Part shown: piece after piece, positions 14,301-26,705 of the stretch
Layout of the letters: the number at the start of each line of letters is the position of its first letter
Position numbering within the stretch: the first letter of the stretch is position 1
Assembly: GCA_034509425.1 (NCBI GenBank)
Contig: JAVTVJ010000047.1
Location: 310,001 to 374,000 of the forward strand
Direction: 5' to 3'
DNA: 64,000 nt
DNA from: Eopsaltria australis
Taxonomy: Eukaryota > Chordata > Aves > Passeriformes > Petroicidae
Notes under the pieces: generated by a model
Told to the model about the DNA's origin: nothing
Database searches by the model: none
What the model saw: only the letters and a program-made list of their open reading frames with translations
Translations under genes and position numbers: made by a program

Positions 14301-17087
14301 AATAGATCTCCTCCCTCTCTCTTCAGAGAGGGTGGATTTGTTCTGCACAGAAACTCAAGACAGCAGATGTGGCTCCTTGTGGCTACGTGAAGAAACACAA
14401 GCATGTGTAAATTCTTACCCAGGGGAATCAAAGATCATCTATTACATAGGAAGCAAAAAGTTGAAAGAAAATTCCAACTAGAGTATATGACTTCCATAAC
14501 CATTCCAGCAACTCTAACCTCTCCACCTCATCATCTCAATGTATAAAATTCTGAGAACCTTTTTATTTATAAAGTCAATGGCAGGCAAATGAGAACCTTT
14601 TCCGTACCACTGAAAAGTAAGTGTCGTTGAAGAAATGTTGAGCCTGACTACCACCTAACTGACATGACAACATCAATCTTGTTAATAAGTTTCATTTAAC
14701 TTTGTAAAGGTGTCCAACAAAATAACCTTGCAACCTAATATGAAAGGCAGCAGATGCAGCTACTAATTTATAAAGTGCTGAGAATTAGTTTTACACTTTG
14801 CTCACATTGACATGGAAAAATATCTCCAGAGAGCCCACATTTTTTTCATTAACTTCCCTCATCATAATACAAATAACACAATACTTAGCATCTGTGCTGC
14901 CATTCTAGATATGTTACCTTTACACAAGCTTATAAAAAACAAACACTGTATTTTTATACAGTCAGTCTACTCTAATTTGGAGAAACAGATGATTTATTTG
15001 CTAACACTATCTATGTATTCATGGTGATACCAATACCAGTGTTCAGTTCTCACACAGATCTCTCTGATTTTAAATTTCCTTATACAACAAACAGTTTCTG
15101 AGAGGATGAGGATGGTGATACAAACTGGTTTTGATTGCTTCTCCAATTTGCTAGTAAAACTAGCATTTATCCATCATTTGCTATGAATGTTTCCAATGAT
15201 CAAGATCGGGTGCAGAATTAACCTAGACATTTCTTACTGGCAACTGTAAGAGACAAGTTATTGAACTACAAGCTTTTGGTATGAACCTCTACATTTGTAC
15301 TCTTCACACAGCATTATGGGTGGTGAGAAGAGAAAGAGAGCTTGGCCAGAAAGGTTGGTACTGTGACATCAGCACCTACCGAACAATGAAGATGTGCCAG
15401 AGAAGTCAGATGAAATCTAAATCTACTAAAGGCTATTTGAAAAAAAAAACACTCTAGGGAACTAAGTAATGATATCAGAACGATGGATTTATTAGCTGGG
15501 AAGTGGCATTCCTCTTTCAGTGGTGAATCATGAACTTGGATCCATTTATGATTCTTACACATATCACTGGTGTTCCCAAGGTAAAAAATGCATGCTACAT
15601 CCTGTGTATGTGCAAACTAATGGCTATAGGCTAAAACTTGTCATCCTGTGCAGGAAATTCTCAGATCTGTAGTTTGGAAATTCTACAATCTCAAGCTTGA
15701 AAAGTTTTTGTAGTAATTTTTCAGATAGGTCTTAGAACACCATATGCTGTTTATCAAGGTAGATAAAAAATAACTCCTCTAATCACAAGAGTTCTCTAAT
15801 ACCAATGGAAGAAATCTTTAACATCAGTATTCCACTAGAAAGTGAGGGAATTTGCATTAAAATAGGTTTCTGGGCTAACTCCCATGCATCTACCCTCCTT
15901 GGGCAAGTAAAAAATTACCCCTGCATAATAAATTCAGATGTCCTCTATATGCTGAAGTCTGTAAAGGTTCAAGACAGTCCTTCCTCACCAGAAAGGCTTC
16001 ATGAAAAGGAAGCCTGAAACATATTCAGCAAAGTCTAGCAGTGCCATGCTGACTCACAGGGGAGAAATAGAGAATTGTCATTCCCGTCACAGAAAGATCC
16101 AACTGGATAATCTCAAAATGTGGTGAAAGTTACTCACTTATTTTCAAGAGGTGCCTGATGTTATGACTACTAAATCCATAAGCAAAGTAATTTCGGTTCT
16201 GGATTAGAGAAATGCAGAGTTTCTCACGCCTTTTAGTTGCTGCTGAGTCCTGTCTTTTGATTAAAGTGATTAAAGGCCCACATACAGTTAAGCCACTTCG
16301 GAATCATGGCACAGATTTTAAGTTACAATCTGCAAGGTCAGAACAACGTCACTCACCTCTGTACAACCCAAAGGCAGCACACCCACATGAAAATTGACCA
16401 CCATTACTTTTGAAAAAGGAAACCTGAGAAATAAACAGTGCCTAAAAATGTGCCAGATACACATCTCACTTGAACTAGATTAACTGAAGACAATAACACT
16501 ATATTAATTTTCAACAGCAAAGAATTTGCCTTTTTTTTGTGGGTTTTTTTTTAATTGTCTTGGACTAACAAAAATCTTGAACTGTCATTTGCATTAAATC
16601 TGGAAAAGTACTGCCTTTTTTGGTGTTTTTTTGATCTTCACTAGATAAAGCAGGGGACCTTCAGCCAATCCAACAACAGAGGAAGTTTCCAAATGAGCAA
16701 TCATTATTAACAGAATGGATTTTCAACAATCAATCTGGACTAGGAGTACAGGTCCTATTAAAAAATGAGGAAAACCAGCATCCAGAGAGTTTCCAGTGTC
16801 TGCTGGAATTCCTCAGAATAAGTTTTCACATGACCAAATATTTAGAGAAGTTCAGGGCTTCTACTGAAAATCAGTTTGGCTGATAGTTTAGAGGGAAAAC
16901 AAGTCCCACTGAAGAGAACTTTTCTGTTTGTCCACACATTGATCTTCTGCACTTTGTTTACGTAGTCCCAGAAGGACTGGACATACAACACCGTAGGACA
17001 AATACTGAACATTATTTTATATAAGACAGTGCTCATCTAAAGCTTTAGCATAAAAATCAGATAAAGTGATTTACCAAAGTGGGGGAT
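8370..17087. other. Downstream flank of GUCY1A2, no gene recognised
   Basis: This noncoding stretch has only short chance open frames. The block at about 12170-12680 is less repetitive and is rich in homeobox/POU-like motifs (see findings). A segment near 10090-10160 is faintly reminiscent of old amniote repeats but is too diverged for me to name. No CR1 fragment with a recognisable 3' end was seen here. Confidence 0.55.
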
Positions 17088-17093
17088 TTTATT
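17088..17093 (-). promoter_or_regulatory. Candidate polyadenylation signal AATAAA for GUCY1A2
   Basis: The minus strand reads AATAAA here, about 700 nt after the GUCY1A2 stop codon, and a T-rich stretch follows about 30-45 nt further on. This is the first canonical hexamer I noticed after the stop codon, so it could end a short 3' UTR isoform. AATAAA is common in AT-rich DNA and the human gene uses a much more distal end, so this is only a candidate. Confidence 0.3.
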
Positions 17094-17794
17094 CTGTAAA
17101 TATTGATATTTTTGTTGCCAAAAAAGTCAAGAAATGCCTTCTTCCCACTTGTATAACAATCAGGTTTGATAGGTAGAATGTATGAAATATACAGTAACTT
17201 CTGAAAAGCTATCTAAGCTCACTCAGCTTACAGTATGTGGAATGTAATTATCCAGAAAGTGAAATATGTATAAAAATAGGTAAAATTCCTACAATATTTG
17301 TATTGAGTCATAATTCCTCCTGCCAGGAAGGTTACAATAGCTCTACAGTATATGTATGAAATGCTTGTTCATAAAGTTAAAAAACATCATTACCTTACTG
17401 AAGAACACATTAAATATAGGAATGCATAATCAGAACTGACTCTCAATTCTGCTTAGCTGGTGCAAATCTACAGAGAACCATCATCCTTTCTACACAAAAC
17501 AAGACCAACCTCTAATTTGAGAGTTGGGGTTTTGTTCTTTTGTTTGCCATAGAGGGGCCAGACTGAAGTTTATGAAAGAAATTCCTCTGGAAGTGGAAGT
17601 ACATTGTTTAACACTTTTTCCCTATCTCCACCTTGTTTACCCACCTTTTAAAATGATTATTGCCTGACATTACATGGAGCTTTTTGCTGCCTGTTCAGAA
17701 GAAGGCAGTGAAATACACAGAACCTCCAACTCCCCTGCCATGACCCAGTTCTGGGCTTGTGCTTTTTTGACGAGTCTTTGATCTGCAGCAGGCC
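17094..17794 (-). other. Presumed proximal 3' UTR of GUCY1A2
   Basis: This segment follows directly after the TGA stop codon of the terminal coding exon on the minus strand. There is no splice donor context immediately after the stop, so transcription should run on into it. It contains no long open frame and no recognised repeat. Its extent is inferred only from the position of the first canonical AATAAA. Confidence 0.5.
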
Positions 17795-18002
17795 TCATAG
17801 GCTGGTCTCCCGGAGGAACATGGTGCCAATGTTGTAAGACACCTTTCTCACTCTGGCAGATGTGATGGAAGGTTTTGGTGGCTTCTGACCACTTCTGACC
17901 TCCAGGAAGTAACAGATCCCAGGAATTTCCTTTGGAAAGTTTTCTGGAAGCTCTTCACGGGAACGAGGGATAAAAATAAAATTTTCTTCCTTTTTCAAAA
18001 GC
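17795..18002 (-). CDS. GUCY1A2: GUCY1A2 terminal coding exon (soluble guanylate cyclase alpha-2, C-terminus)
   Basis: This exon encodes the last 68 residues plus TGA of the alpha-2 subunit of NO-sensitive guanylate cyclase, a cytosolic heme enzyme that works as an alpha/beta-1 heterodimer making cGMP from GTP. The acceptor is a strong pyrimidine tract ending in CAG at 18003-18004. The first base (18002) completes a Gln codon split with the previous exon. Recognisable family signatures are the segment FIPRSREELPENFPKEIPG, closing the cyclase fold, and GICYFLEV. A basic, proline-rich tail then ends in ETSL. In the mammalian alpha-2 subunit the C-terminal class I PDZ ligand is known to bind PSD-95-type scaffolds and recruit the enzyme to synaptic membranes. 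The Thr at -2 and Leu at 0 needed for this are intact. The tail and PDZ ligand separate this protein from alpha-1 (GUCY1A1), so the paralogue call is firm. No frameshift or premature stop is present. Confidence 0.96.
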
Positions 18003-20535
18003 CTGGAGGAAAACAAAACAAAGGGATATAAAATACCATAAAACACATTCCAGAAATGTCTCTTTGGAAGAGGTGGATCCTATGTGCAAACAAGTAAAAA
18101 ATGAGTTAATGCTTTATGTAGCATATAAAGAAATTCTAAGTCAGGATCCTCAGCTGATATATATATGAACTTATTATCATTAACTTCAAGGACCTCTTTT
18201 GACTGAGATCAGCTGAAGGGATGGCTCACAAAAACATTCTCTGAAAATCAATGTCAGCATTCAGAAAGTAATGTACCACATAGAGAACCAAATTCATAAT
18301 GATTTCTGTCCAGAAGATACCATTTGGCTTAATTAAAACACTTTAGTCTGGTCAGTTGGGCAGAAATTACCATGTCAGAGTGATGGCTACCACCAGGTTT
18401 CCTGCTGGAAGGCAGGTATGAAGGTGGCAGTGCTTGGGAGCTCTCACAGATAAAAGCAGGGAGGTAATTTTGTGCCCTTCTCACACTCAGTACTACGGTA
18501 TTTCATAAATTGGGTTTAAATACAGCAAATCCAGCTTCAACACCAGAATCAAATCTCCATTATTCATCAACAGTACCCATGGGTTTAATCCAGCTATTGG
18601 GCTGAGTCAAAAAGGGATCCAGGTTCCCTAAATCCATGAAGCCACCTCCTGGCATACCTGCTCACGTGGTACAACACCACAGACCTGACTATACTGCCAT
18701 TTGCCATCTTAGCCATGGTGGAGAAATCTCTGTCTGGTTAGACCTGAAAATTTAGGGCATCTTTACCAAGTATCTTCCCTAGAACTAGCTGGACTTTTAA
18801 AATAAAGGAAATAATTCTATACATTTTCTTTTTGTTTTCAATTAATTAAGTAAATTAAGTTAGTGGTATTCAATCCCATGCAGCATTGAAGAGAGCAGTT
18901 TTTAGACAATGGTAAATTCTGAGCACAGTTGGGTATACAAAATACAAAAACATTCTTTCTCTTTTCCCTCCAACAATATTTATTCTTTCTCCTAATCAGT
19001 TTGAAGCTCAGAAACATAACTGGGAAGAACTTCCTAAGTTTCAGTGGAATTTTGTAATAACTAGATTATTTAATGTATGTAAAGTTAATTTCTGGAAAGT
19101 AAATGAATGAATTAATCCTGTTGCCAGGAGAATTTTGCAGGATTATCAGTACATGCAATGACACTTCCTTTAATGAGTATTTTTCATGGGTTCTGCATGA
19201 GACAATCTGTGAGCTAATCGAAACATAAAGGCATTTTCTGTCCAGCTTTTAAATAATCACTTGGTTATAAATCCAACAAAGGCTTTGCCTTTGAACTTCT
19301 GTAGAGTTCTTTATTTAGTGTGTGGTTTGAAGGTCCAGATTGTCAATTTCATGATCAAAACACTGCAATCTTTTCTAAATTTCATGAATATTTGTGGAAG
19401 CCTCCACAGGGAAGCTTCTCTCTTTTCATCTCTGCAATGTTTGCAGTAAATATTTTGTATGTCTTAGGCTTAATATACTGAAATAACTGTTCACAGCTTC
19501 CCATACTAGATTTCTGCACATAACAGCTGAAATCTTCGAACTTTCTGAGCTAAATCTGTAAGCTTTCACTGTAGCCACTCTTCCCCGCACTGACTATTCA
19601 CTATGGAGCATCTGACCATCCTAAAAATCAATGGTTTCCTTATCAGAGTCTAACACCATGTAATTTTTAATGACAGTTAAACAAATCCAAAACTGTAAAA
19701 TGTATCTGTATTCTTTGATTCATGTCAGGGCTGGCACTAAGAGTAGCTGGTATTTTACACTACTTCCTCACAGAAAAACAGTGCAAGATATTAATTATCC
19801 GTCTTATTTTCACTTGCTTTGTGAATTGTAACTTGGTTACAATGAAATGCTCCAGGACTGATAGACAATTAGTCTTTTGAAGATTCCTCCACTGCTGTGG
19901 CTTGTGATAGACTCCATACCCCTGTATTAGATGCACTGCTTGAATCAGCCCCTAACCCTCAAAAATTGTCCAGCTGACCTTCACTGGGATAACACTTCAA
20001 CTCTCATGCAAGCACAGCAGGAAATCTTCATTACCAAGTGCTAATGGAAGTTACTTATGATTACATTCTATCCAACTTTACACTTTTAAAGGAAAAAAAA
20101 AAAAAGAAATTTCTGGCTCATAGGATAATATTATTAGAAAGATTTTAATAATGATGAAAACGGCCTCTTGCTGGTTTTCTCCTAAAGAACAGGTTTTTCA
20201 AATTCCTTAAATATGTTGGTCCTGACACTTGGCTTCCCAGTCTGAGAATGAGATCATAATTCAGAAATTGCCTCTGATTTCTTGTATCTTTGTGTATACA
20301 CTAAAGAAACAAGTTATTCTCAGTGCATATGAGTGATGACATTTTTTTGCAGAAATCTTTCCTCTTACTTTTAGGCCACTTGTGATGTTAAAAAGAAATC
20401 AATAGCAGTTGATGGCCACTGCCATTTCTAAGTTTCTTGAATTCCTTTTTATGGGGACAAAGAACCCTAAAAGACTCATGTGCCAAGCAGGTGAATGAAT
20501 AGTGCACATCCTCAGGGATGTGCACCAAGGTACCC

Positions 20536-20680
20536 TGTGGTGGGCTGACCTTGGCTGGACACCAAGTGCTGACCAAGCCACTCTATCTCATGCAATCCAT
20601 TTTTTGCAATTCCTCTCTGGCTCAGGAGAAGATCCAGTGTAAAACCTTCTGCTCTGGAACATTTCCTGGGTGGTGACACT
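20536..20680 (-). mobile_element. Possible fragment of an avian LTR-retroelement-derived repeat
   Basis: The stretch from 'GGTGGGCTGACCTTGGCTGG' through 'CCAAGCCACTCTATC' resembles a dispersed GC-richer repeat that I associate with avian endogenous-retrovirus LTR material. The resemblance fades after about 20600, and the fragment is short and degraded. There is no gag, pol or env reading frame nearby and I see no paired LTR or target-site duplication. The family name and the orientation are uncertain, because the match is from memory of the repeat type and not from a search. Confidence 0.33.
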
Positions 20681-21536
20681 CTGTTCTGGTTGGTTGCTTC
20701 ACCATTCTCAAAGCACTCCTTTGTGAACAAGTCAGACTACCAGTTGTGAAAGCTTGAAAGAACAATCTACCCCGAGAGCAGAATCTTATCCTTCATCTTC
20801 AGGAAATTATGTTGCAGCTTAAACTGTATAAAAAATGTCCCCAGATTGTCCCATATTCAGAGAGCTTAAGCTGAAGTTACACAACCTCCGCAGTTCAGGA
20901 ATATTCATATAACAACTAGTCTGAAAATATCCCAAAGCATTTATCTTAGCTGTATTTTCTGACTCACTTCTGTGAATTTCCCTTCAGGGCACTATTGCAA
21001 AGGATATTTTTATAGTAGGTTTTTCACAGGTTCAGAATTCTGTGTTCCACTCAAGTGATTGGATACACAATTTACAATTCAGAGCTCAAATTGTGAGGGT
21101 CAGGGTACTCAGGCATTCCTATAAATTGCCTGGAATTAGGTCTGCCCTCAGCTTGTCTTCCTTGCTGATGTTTCAGGGGAGGAAGACTTTCTAAAACACT
21201 GATTTGCAGTTGATTAACTTTGACACCTTCTCCTCCTAACCTGAAATCTTCCAAAGCTTTTAAAATTCTTATTCTGTCCCTACTTTGGTGGAAATGCTCT
21301 TACTTTCAGACAAAAAGAGATAGTATCTGAGCTTTATCCTATTATTTTTTTTCTTTTCAATTCCTTCATTTAAGAAAAAAAGTCAGGAGGTCTGTGTGTG
21401 AATGGAAATTGGGAACCTTGAGAAGCTTTTAAAAGCTGCAGCTCTTTCTTCACATAGATGAAATGATAGGGTAATTATATTTCAAACTATCTTGGCAAGA
21501 AACAGTCACATCTTCATCACAGTTTCAGTATTCAGA

Positions 21537-22340
21537 AAACCATAGATGCTGAGTTGGAAGGGACCCATCATGAATATCAAGTCCAACTTCTGGCCCTGTA
21601 CAGGACCACCCCCGAGCTTCTCACCATGTGCCTGAGAGTGTTAACCAAACATTTCTTGAATTTTGCCAGGCTGGTGCTGTGACCACTCCCCTGGGGAGCC
21701 TGTTCCAGTACCCAGTCACTATCTGAGTGAAAAACCTTTTCCTGATATATGCAGCCTAAACCTCCACTGACTAAGCCTCATGCCTTTTTCTTGACTCCTG
21801 TCACAGGGCACAAGACCGAAGAGATCAGTGCCCTCCCCTCTGCTTCCCCTCACATGAAAGTTGCAGATTGCAGTGAGGTCTCTTCTCAGGCTCCTCTTCT
21901 CCAGGCTGAACAGACCAAGAGACCTCAGCCACTCCTCATACGATTTCCCCTCCAGACCCTTCACCCTCCTTTGGACACTCTCCAATCATTTAATGTCTTA
22001 TATTGTGTCACCCAAAGCTGCCCCCAGCACTCAAGGTGAGGCTGCCCCAGTGCAGAGCAGAGCAGAGCAGGACAATCCCCTCCCTTGCCCGGCTGGCGAT
22101 GCTGTGCCTGATGCCCCCCAGGACAGGCTTGGCCCTCCTGGCTGCCAGGGCACTGCTGGCTCATGTTCAACTTGCCATCGACCAGGACCCCCAGGTCCCT
22201 TTGTGCAGTGCTTCTCTCCAGCTTCTCATTCCCCAGACTGTCTATACACACAACCAGGGCTGCCTTGTCCCAAGTGCAGAATCCAGTACTTGCCCTTATT
22301 AAACTTCACATGGTTCATACAGCCCAGCCCTCTAATTTGA
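21537..22340 (-). mobile_element. CR1 LINE, 5'-truncated, with ORF2 C-terminal remnant
   Basis: This is a reverse-oriented CR1 retrotransposon of about 800 bp. The 3' end lies at the low coordinate (the 'GAGTTGGAAGGGACCCATCA' type signature near 21551). Minus-strand translation shows the end of the CR1 reverse-transcriptase ORF. One part is about 22150-22250, with the motif ERSTAQRDLGVLVDGKLNMSQQ-like residues. In another frame at 21719-21985 are VQRRVKGLEGKSYEE and LGLFSLEKRSLRRDL-like residues. The two parts are out of frame with each other, so the copy is dead. The 5' truncation is typical of target-primed reverse transcription. It sits within a GUCY1A2 intron and is relatively well preserved. 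Confidence 0.93.
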
Positions 22341-22408
22341 ACTAAGAAATGATGACTGCTCATGTCTCCAGTTTGAACTAAGAGAGCCTTGCTAGTACAG
22401 AATTATTT

Positions 22409-22471
22409 GTTGCAAAGCCCTATGTACTATTTGCCCTATTGTTGCAAAGCCCTATATGTTGCAAAGCCCTA
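22409..22471 (+). repeat. Three copies of the 14-mer GTTGCAAAGCCCTA
   Basis: Identical 14-base units occur at 22409-22422, 22441-22454 and 22458-22471, the last two separated by only three bases. The spacing is irregular, so this is not a classic minisatellite. It may be a small local duplication next to the truncated 5' end of the CR1 copy just below it. Confidence 0.9.
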
Positions 22472-23750
22472 AGTGAATGTTTCCCTTGATGAGTCTTAGT
22501 CCCTCCATGCCCACAGTTTATCTCTCCATCTCTCAGAGATGTCAGACTTCTGTTCTTTTCACCGGATTGCTGAATCGGAGCACAAAAGCACCCACTCAGA
22601 ACTAAACTTCAATGTGAACTTTTCTTTAGGAAAATAGGTCTGCATAGATCAAAATTTGAACAAAACTTCTAAGAGAAATACAATGCTCTACAATGAAGGA
22701 GACTATGCACTGCATTCCTAAACATAGTATGCACCAAGAAATGCACATTGACCTGGTCAATTCTTCATAAATGCTATCTTTTGCAGGGAGAGATATCAAC
22801 AAAAGAAAAAGGTTTTTTCTGCCCTAACTCTAAAAATATTGTAAAACCTTCAGTTAACCTTGTTGACATCACCCCCTTAATTGACATAATTAGGAAAATC
22901 TATTTAATTGCTTTTCAAACAGGCTATGAGAAGACTATCTCCTGCTGGACTGATGTGCCCTTCTTCTGTAGCAACAAGTGTTGATTACTTCACCAGCTGG
23001 GCATCTGCTTGATAACATAAAACAGCTCATTTGTTTCCATATGAATACAGATAATAAATTATTACCACACACATTAGAAATATTGAAAGGCTGCTCTTAA
23101 AATACTTTGTATAAATACATGATTTTGCTATTGTAATGCAAAAAATCAGTGCACTTGGTTCTAAATTTCAGCAGGTTTGAATTTCTCCCTCAGAGAAATT
23201 CTGTGCATGCTATAAAACATCAGGAGACTGGGAAAAAAACCCTGACTACATCTCTACCTAATTAATTGCACAGTGCATTTATTACTCTTTAAACTATGGA
23301 AATTAGTGTATTGGTGTTTCTTCTCTATACAGATCAACTGTGGTAAGGTTATGAAAGGGCGAGTCGTGATTTTTAATGGAATATATTGCATACCACATGC
23401 AGCTCAGCATGGTGAGTGTCTGTCTCTGACCTTTAATACTTTTCTTTCTCATCCTCCTAAGCAAAAAGAATACTGGGTCCCTCCTCCCTGTTTGGGACAT
23501 TAGAGGCTCTGTGCATAGATTTCTATCATCTCTACTAAAAGGCCTCAGGCTTTACACTGATGTAACAGTGCTGGCCTCAGGACCTGCCTGGATTTTTCCA
23601 GGCTTCAGCTTTTTGTAGTTTTAGCAGTTGTGTAGCAAACAGATGACTTTTGCCCAAACATGATTTAGCTTTAGATTAGCTGTGTGAAACTGTGGTGTAA
23701 CATACACTGTTAACTACTGAAGAGTCATCTAGCACAGTTATTCTGTGTAG

Positions 23751-23784
23751 AGTGAACCTTGAATAAAAGTGAACCTTGAACAAA
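23751..23784 (+). repeat. Tandem duplication of a 17-mer
   Basis: Two adjacent 17-base units (AGTGAACCTTGAATAAA, then the same with C for T at the fourteenth base) lie back to back. This looks like a simple local slippage duplication in intronic DNA. Confidence 0.9.
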
Positions 23785-24164
23785 AATACAGTATCACAAA
23801 GCACAAGCACAGTCAGACACCAGAGGCCTAAGGACCACAGTCACAAATTACAGTGACTATGGTGGTGGAGCCTCACAGAAGCAGGTGACACTGGGAGCAG
23901 AAAGCCAAGAAAAAAGTGCATTTTGACTACGCTTCTAAAATTAGACTAGCAATAATTTTTTGCTCCCATGAATAAGCTGCATTCCCAATCTGTCCACCAA
24001 CATCTCTTGAAAACATCCCTGGTGAGTTGACCAATATAAAAACAAACAGTTTTTTAAAAGAAATAAAATAAGAAATAAAATGTGAAATAATCTGAAAAGG
24101 TTCTTGGAGAGCAAGACCATTGATTTGACCATATGAGGCAGAAAAATATAGACGTAGAGACAGC

Positions 24165-24213
24165 TATAACCTGTAGGAGAAATAATACATATAAATAGAT
24201 ATAACCTGTAGGA
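24165..24213 (+). repeat. Spaced direct repeat TATAACCTGTAGGA
   Basis: The 14-mer occurs at 24165-24178 and again at 24200-24213, 35 bases apart, in AT-rich intronic DNA. There is no recognisable element between the copies. Confidence 0.85.
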
Positions 24214-26591
24214 AAAAGAATTTGATAAAAATAAAAATCTATAAAGAGTTTACAGCCTAAGTTTAACTCAAAATCCCTGTAAAGAGGAAAGTATAGAAAT
24301 ACTCTTAATGAGCTAAAACTTCTTTCATACAACTTTCTGTGAAAGAACTATTAAAAACCTACATCTGTTTTAATAATTTCTAAAAGCTGACAAGCAATTT
24401 ATGCAGATGAACACACAGTGACCTCACCCAGCTCAATAAGGAGGTACCCCTGGGTTGCCCTCTCTCCTAAATCAAGATAAAGATGTGGGTTACAGGCTGT
24501 TCACCTTCGCCTAAGCTCAGGTCCCAGATGTGATAATGGAAAGTACCTGTACTCAACACTGAGTGCCAGAAGCACATTCTCCACAAGGGAAATAAATGCT
24601 GCAAAAGACTAGAGACAGAAAGAAGATGGGAAAAAGATTAATTTTTAAAAAGGAGTTACTCGACAAACAGGAGCTACTATGTTTACCTGCTTTAGATAAC
24701 TGCTTAAAAATCCCAAAGCATTACATTGCAACACTAGGAAAACAAGACAAATGTGGGTATATTATATTAATATCTCATAAAAATCATTACTAAAGCTGAA
24801 ACAAAAAATTAAAAAATATTTAATCTCTCTTCTGTGCTGAAGAGTCTCGTAAATCTTATTGTGCTTCCTTCCTGGCTATGGAAAATAGGGTAATTCTATG
24901 CAATTCAGGATAATGTAAATGAATTAAATAAACTTTGAGCCAATTCTTTTCCTATTCCTTCCCATCCATATGTTAAAACAGGGACCAGTCTGGGATGCTC
25001 AACCTCCTCTCCAGTTTCCAGTTTTCACTGTAAGTTTTACCAGTGCTATTCCAGTGATTTAATTTCACAACGCCCAGTAATTCAAAGCAATTGGGACCCT
25101 GTGATCCTTCTGTCCAAAGACCTGTCTGAGTGAAGAGAACAAGGTATTTCTAACAGAAGTGATGTTTCAGATTTCAAAGATGCTAAGGACACTTTTGTAA
25201 AAGGTGTTGTTTCACACATAGCAGAGCTCTGCCCAGGCAGGTGTAACTGGAGCAAGGCTGCCCCAGGCTCAATGCTGCTGCTAAGCAACAAACATCACAC
25301 CTTGTACTTATAATTTTAGACAGATTCTTACTTAGGCAGATTACAGGCTTGAAGGCAAGTGTCTGTAACCAATAATAGGTATCCTGAAGTGTGATTATTA
25401 TTTGAAAGCTGATGCATAATCTTTACTGTAAAATGAAAGCTGGTAAATATTGGACATGTTTCCAGTACCTGCGTGCTTTATAAGCACAAAACTTGTATCA
25501 CAACTTCTATCAGGGGCCATGGTAGACACAAAGACATGATGATAAATGCCAGTAGTTTCATTTAATTGAAAATTCTTGGTTTTTTGGACATTACCAGGAT
25601 ATTATGCTAAATCTCATAGATCACTTTCAGAAACTCTGAATAATTTTGCCCCTTTGAATATGTAACTGCAGTCTCTTCTGGCCACTGTATCAACAGTGTA
25701 ATTTCTTGACTTCTTCCCTGTTTGTTTTCAAGCTTTCAACTATGCCAAAAGGTATGGATTGAAATCAACTTTTTAAGTTGCTCCGTGCACATGCATTTTA
25801 TCTTTTCACATAACTTCCCAGGCCTGTAATGTAAAATTGTTCCTAGCCTAATCATCACCACTTTTAGCCACTCATCTTGAATGATAACTGTGTCTCATTC
25901 AAACACGTATCTTCTTGCCATTTCTTCTTCCTTTACCAGTAACCATGTGCCTAGCCTGTTCTTTCCACCAAAAGTTCTCTGAATCAGGCACTGAATTTGT
26001 TCAGCATGTTAACAGCTGATTGTTTGCTGTGTACTATAATGCAGATAAAAAATACCAATAATTCTGTATTTTGTTGTGTATTGTTTTGCAATTTTATGTT
26101 ACAGCATTGCCACATCGTCAGTCACTTTTCTACCTTCTTCCTTTTTTGAAGCAGCAGTCTACCCTGATAACTTTCTGGAAGGTAAGTACAGACATGATGG
26201 TCACATAAGGTGAAACTTTGGCCATCTTGAAAAAAATGGTCCTGTTTATACTGGATTTCTCAGATTAAAGGGAAGTGAAAAAAACTGTAGACTAATTTTC
26301 GATGCAACCTAAAGGATATGCAGGGTGAGATCTGACTCACGTTTTGGTACCTAGGACTCAGTAAGAACACTCTCCAAGGTGACTCAAATTTGACCTGCCA
26401 TGGTATGATACAACCAGGGGCAGCCAGGCAGAGATGAGACACAGGTAAAGAGAAGCTGTCTCTGTGCCACAGTGTACTAGGAGACAGAAAAAGGGCAGCA
26501 CAAACCCACAGATTTCTAACAAGCTCCATACACAGGCCCTCAAACTAACTTCCATAACAGTCTTTTTATCGGCATTGTGATGAAAATACAG

Positions 26592-26705
26592 TCACAGAAC
26601 CATAGAATCAATGGGGTTGGAAGGGACCTTTAAAGCCCTTCTAGTCCAACGCCCTTGCAATGAGCAAAAACATCTTCAGCTAGATCGGGTTTTTCAATGA
26701 TGACC
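26592..26705 (-). mobile_element. CR1 LINE 3'-end fragment
   Basis: The plus strand reads through the complement of a CR1 3' UTR: an ACCATAGAATCA-type end, then GGGTTGGAAGGGACCT, then the CTAGTCCAACGCCCTTGC-like segment and a diverged continuation. Only the last roughly 110 bp of the element are present, so it is severely 5'-truncated. It lies in the intron upstream of the terminal GUCY1A2 exon. Confidence 0.9.

Noticed and set aside
21861..22340. A 159-codon plus-strand open frame, Pro- and Cys-rich
   Set aside because: It is the antisense shadow of the CR1 element, whose reverse-transcriptase remnant is clearly on the minus strand.
26150..26195. A strong splice-donor match (GAAGGTAAGTACAG) on the plus strand
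   Set aside because: It is antisense to GUCY1A2, no coding exon precedes it, and isolated donor matches are common.
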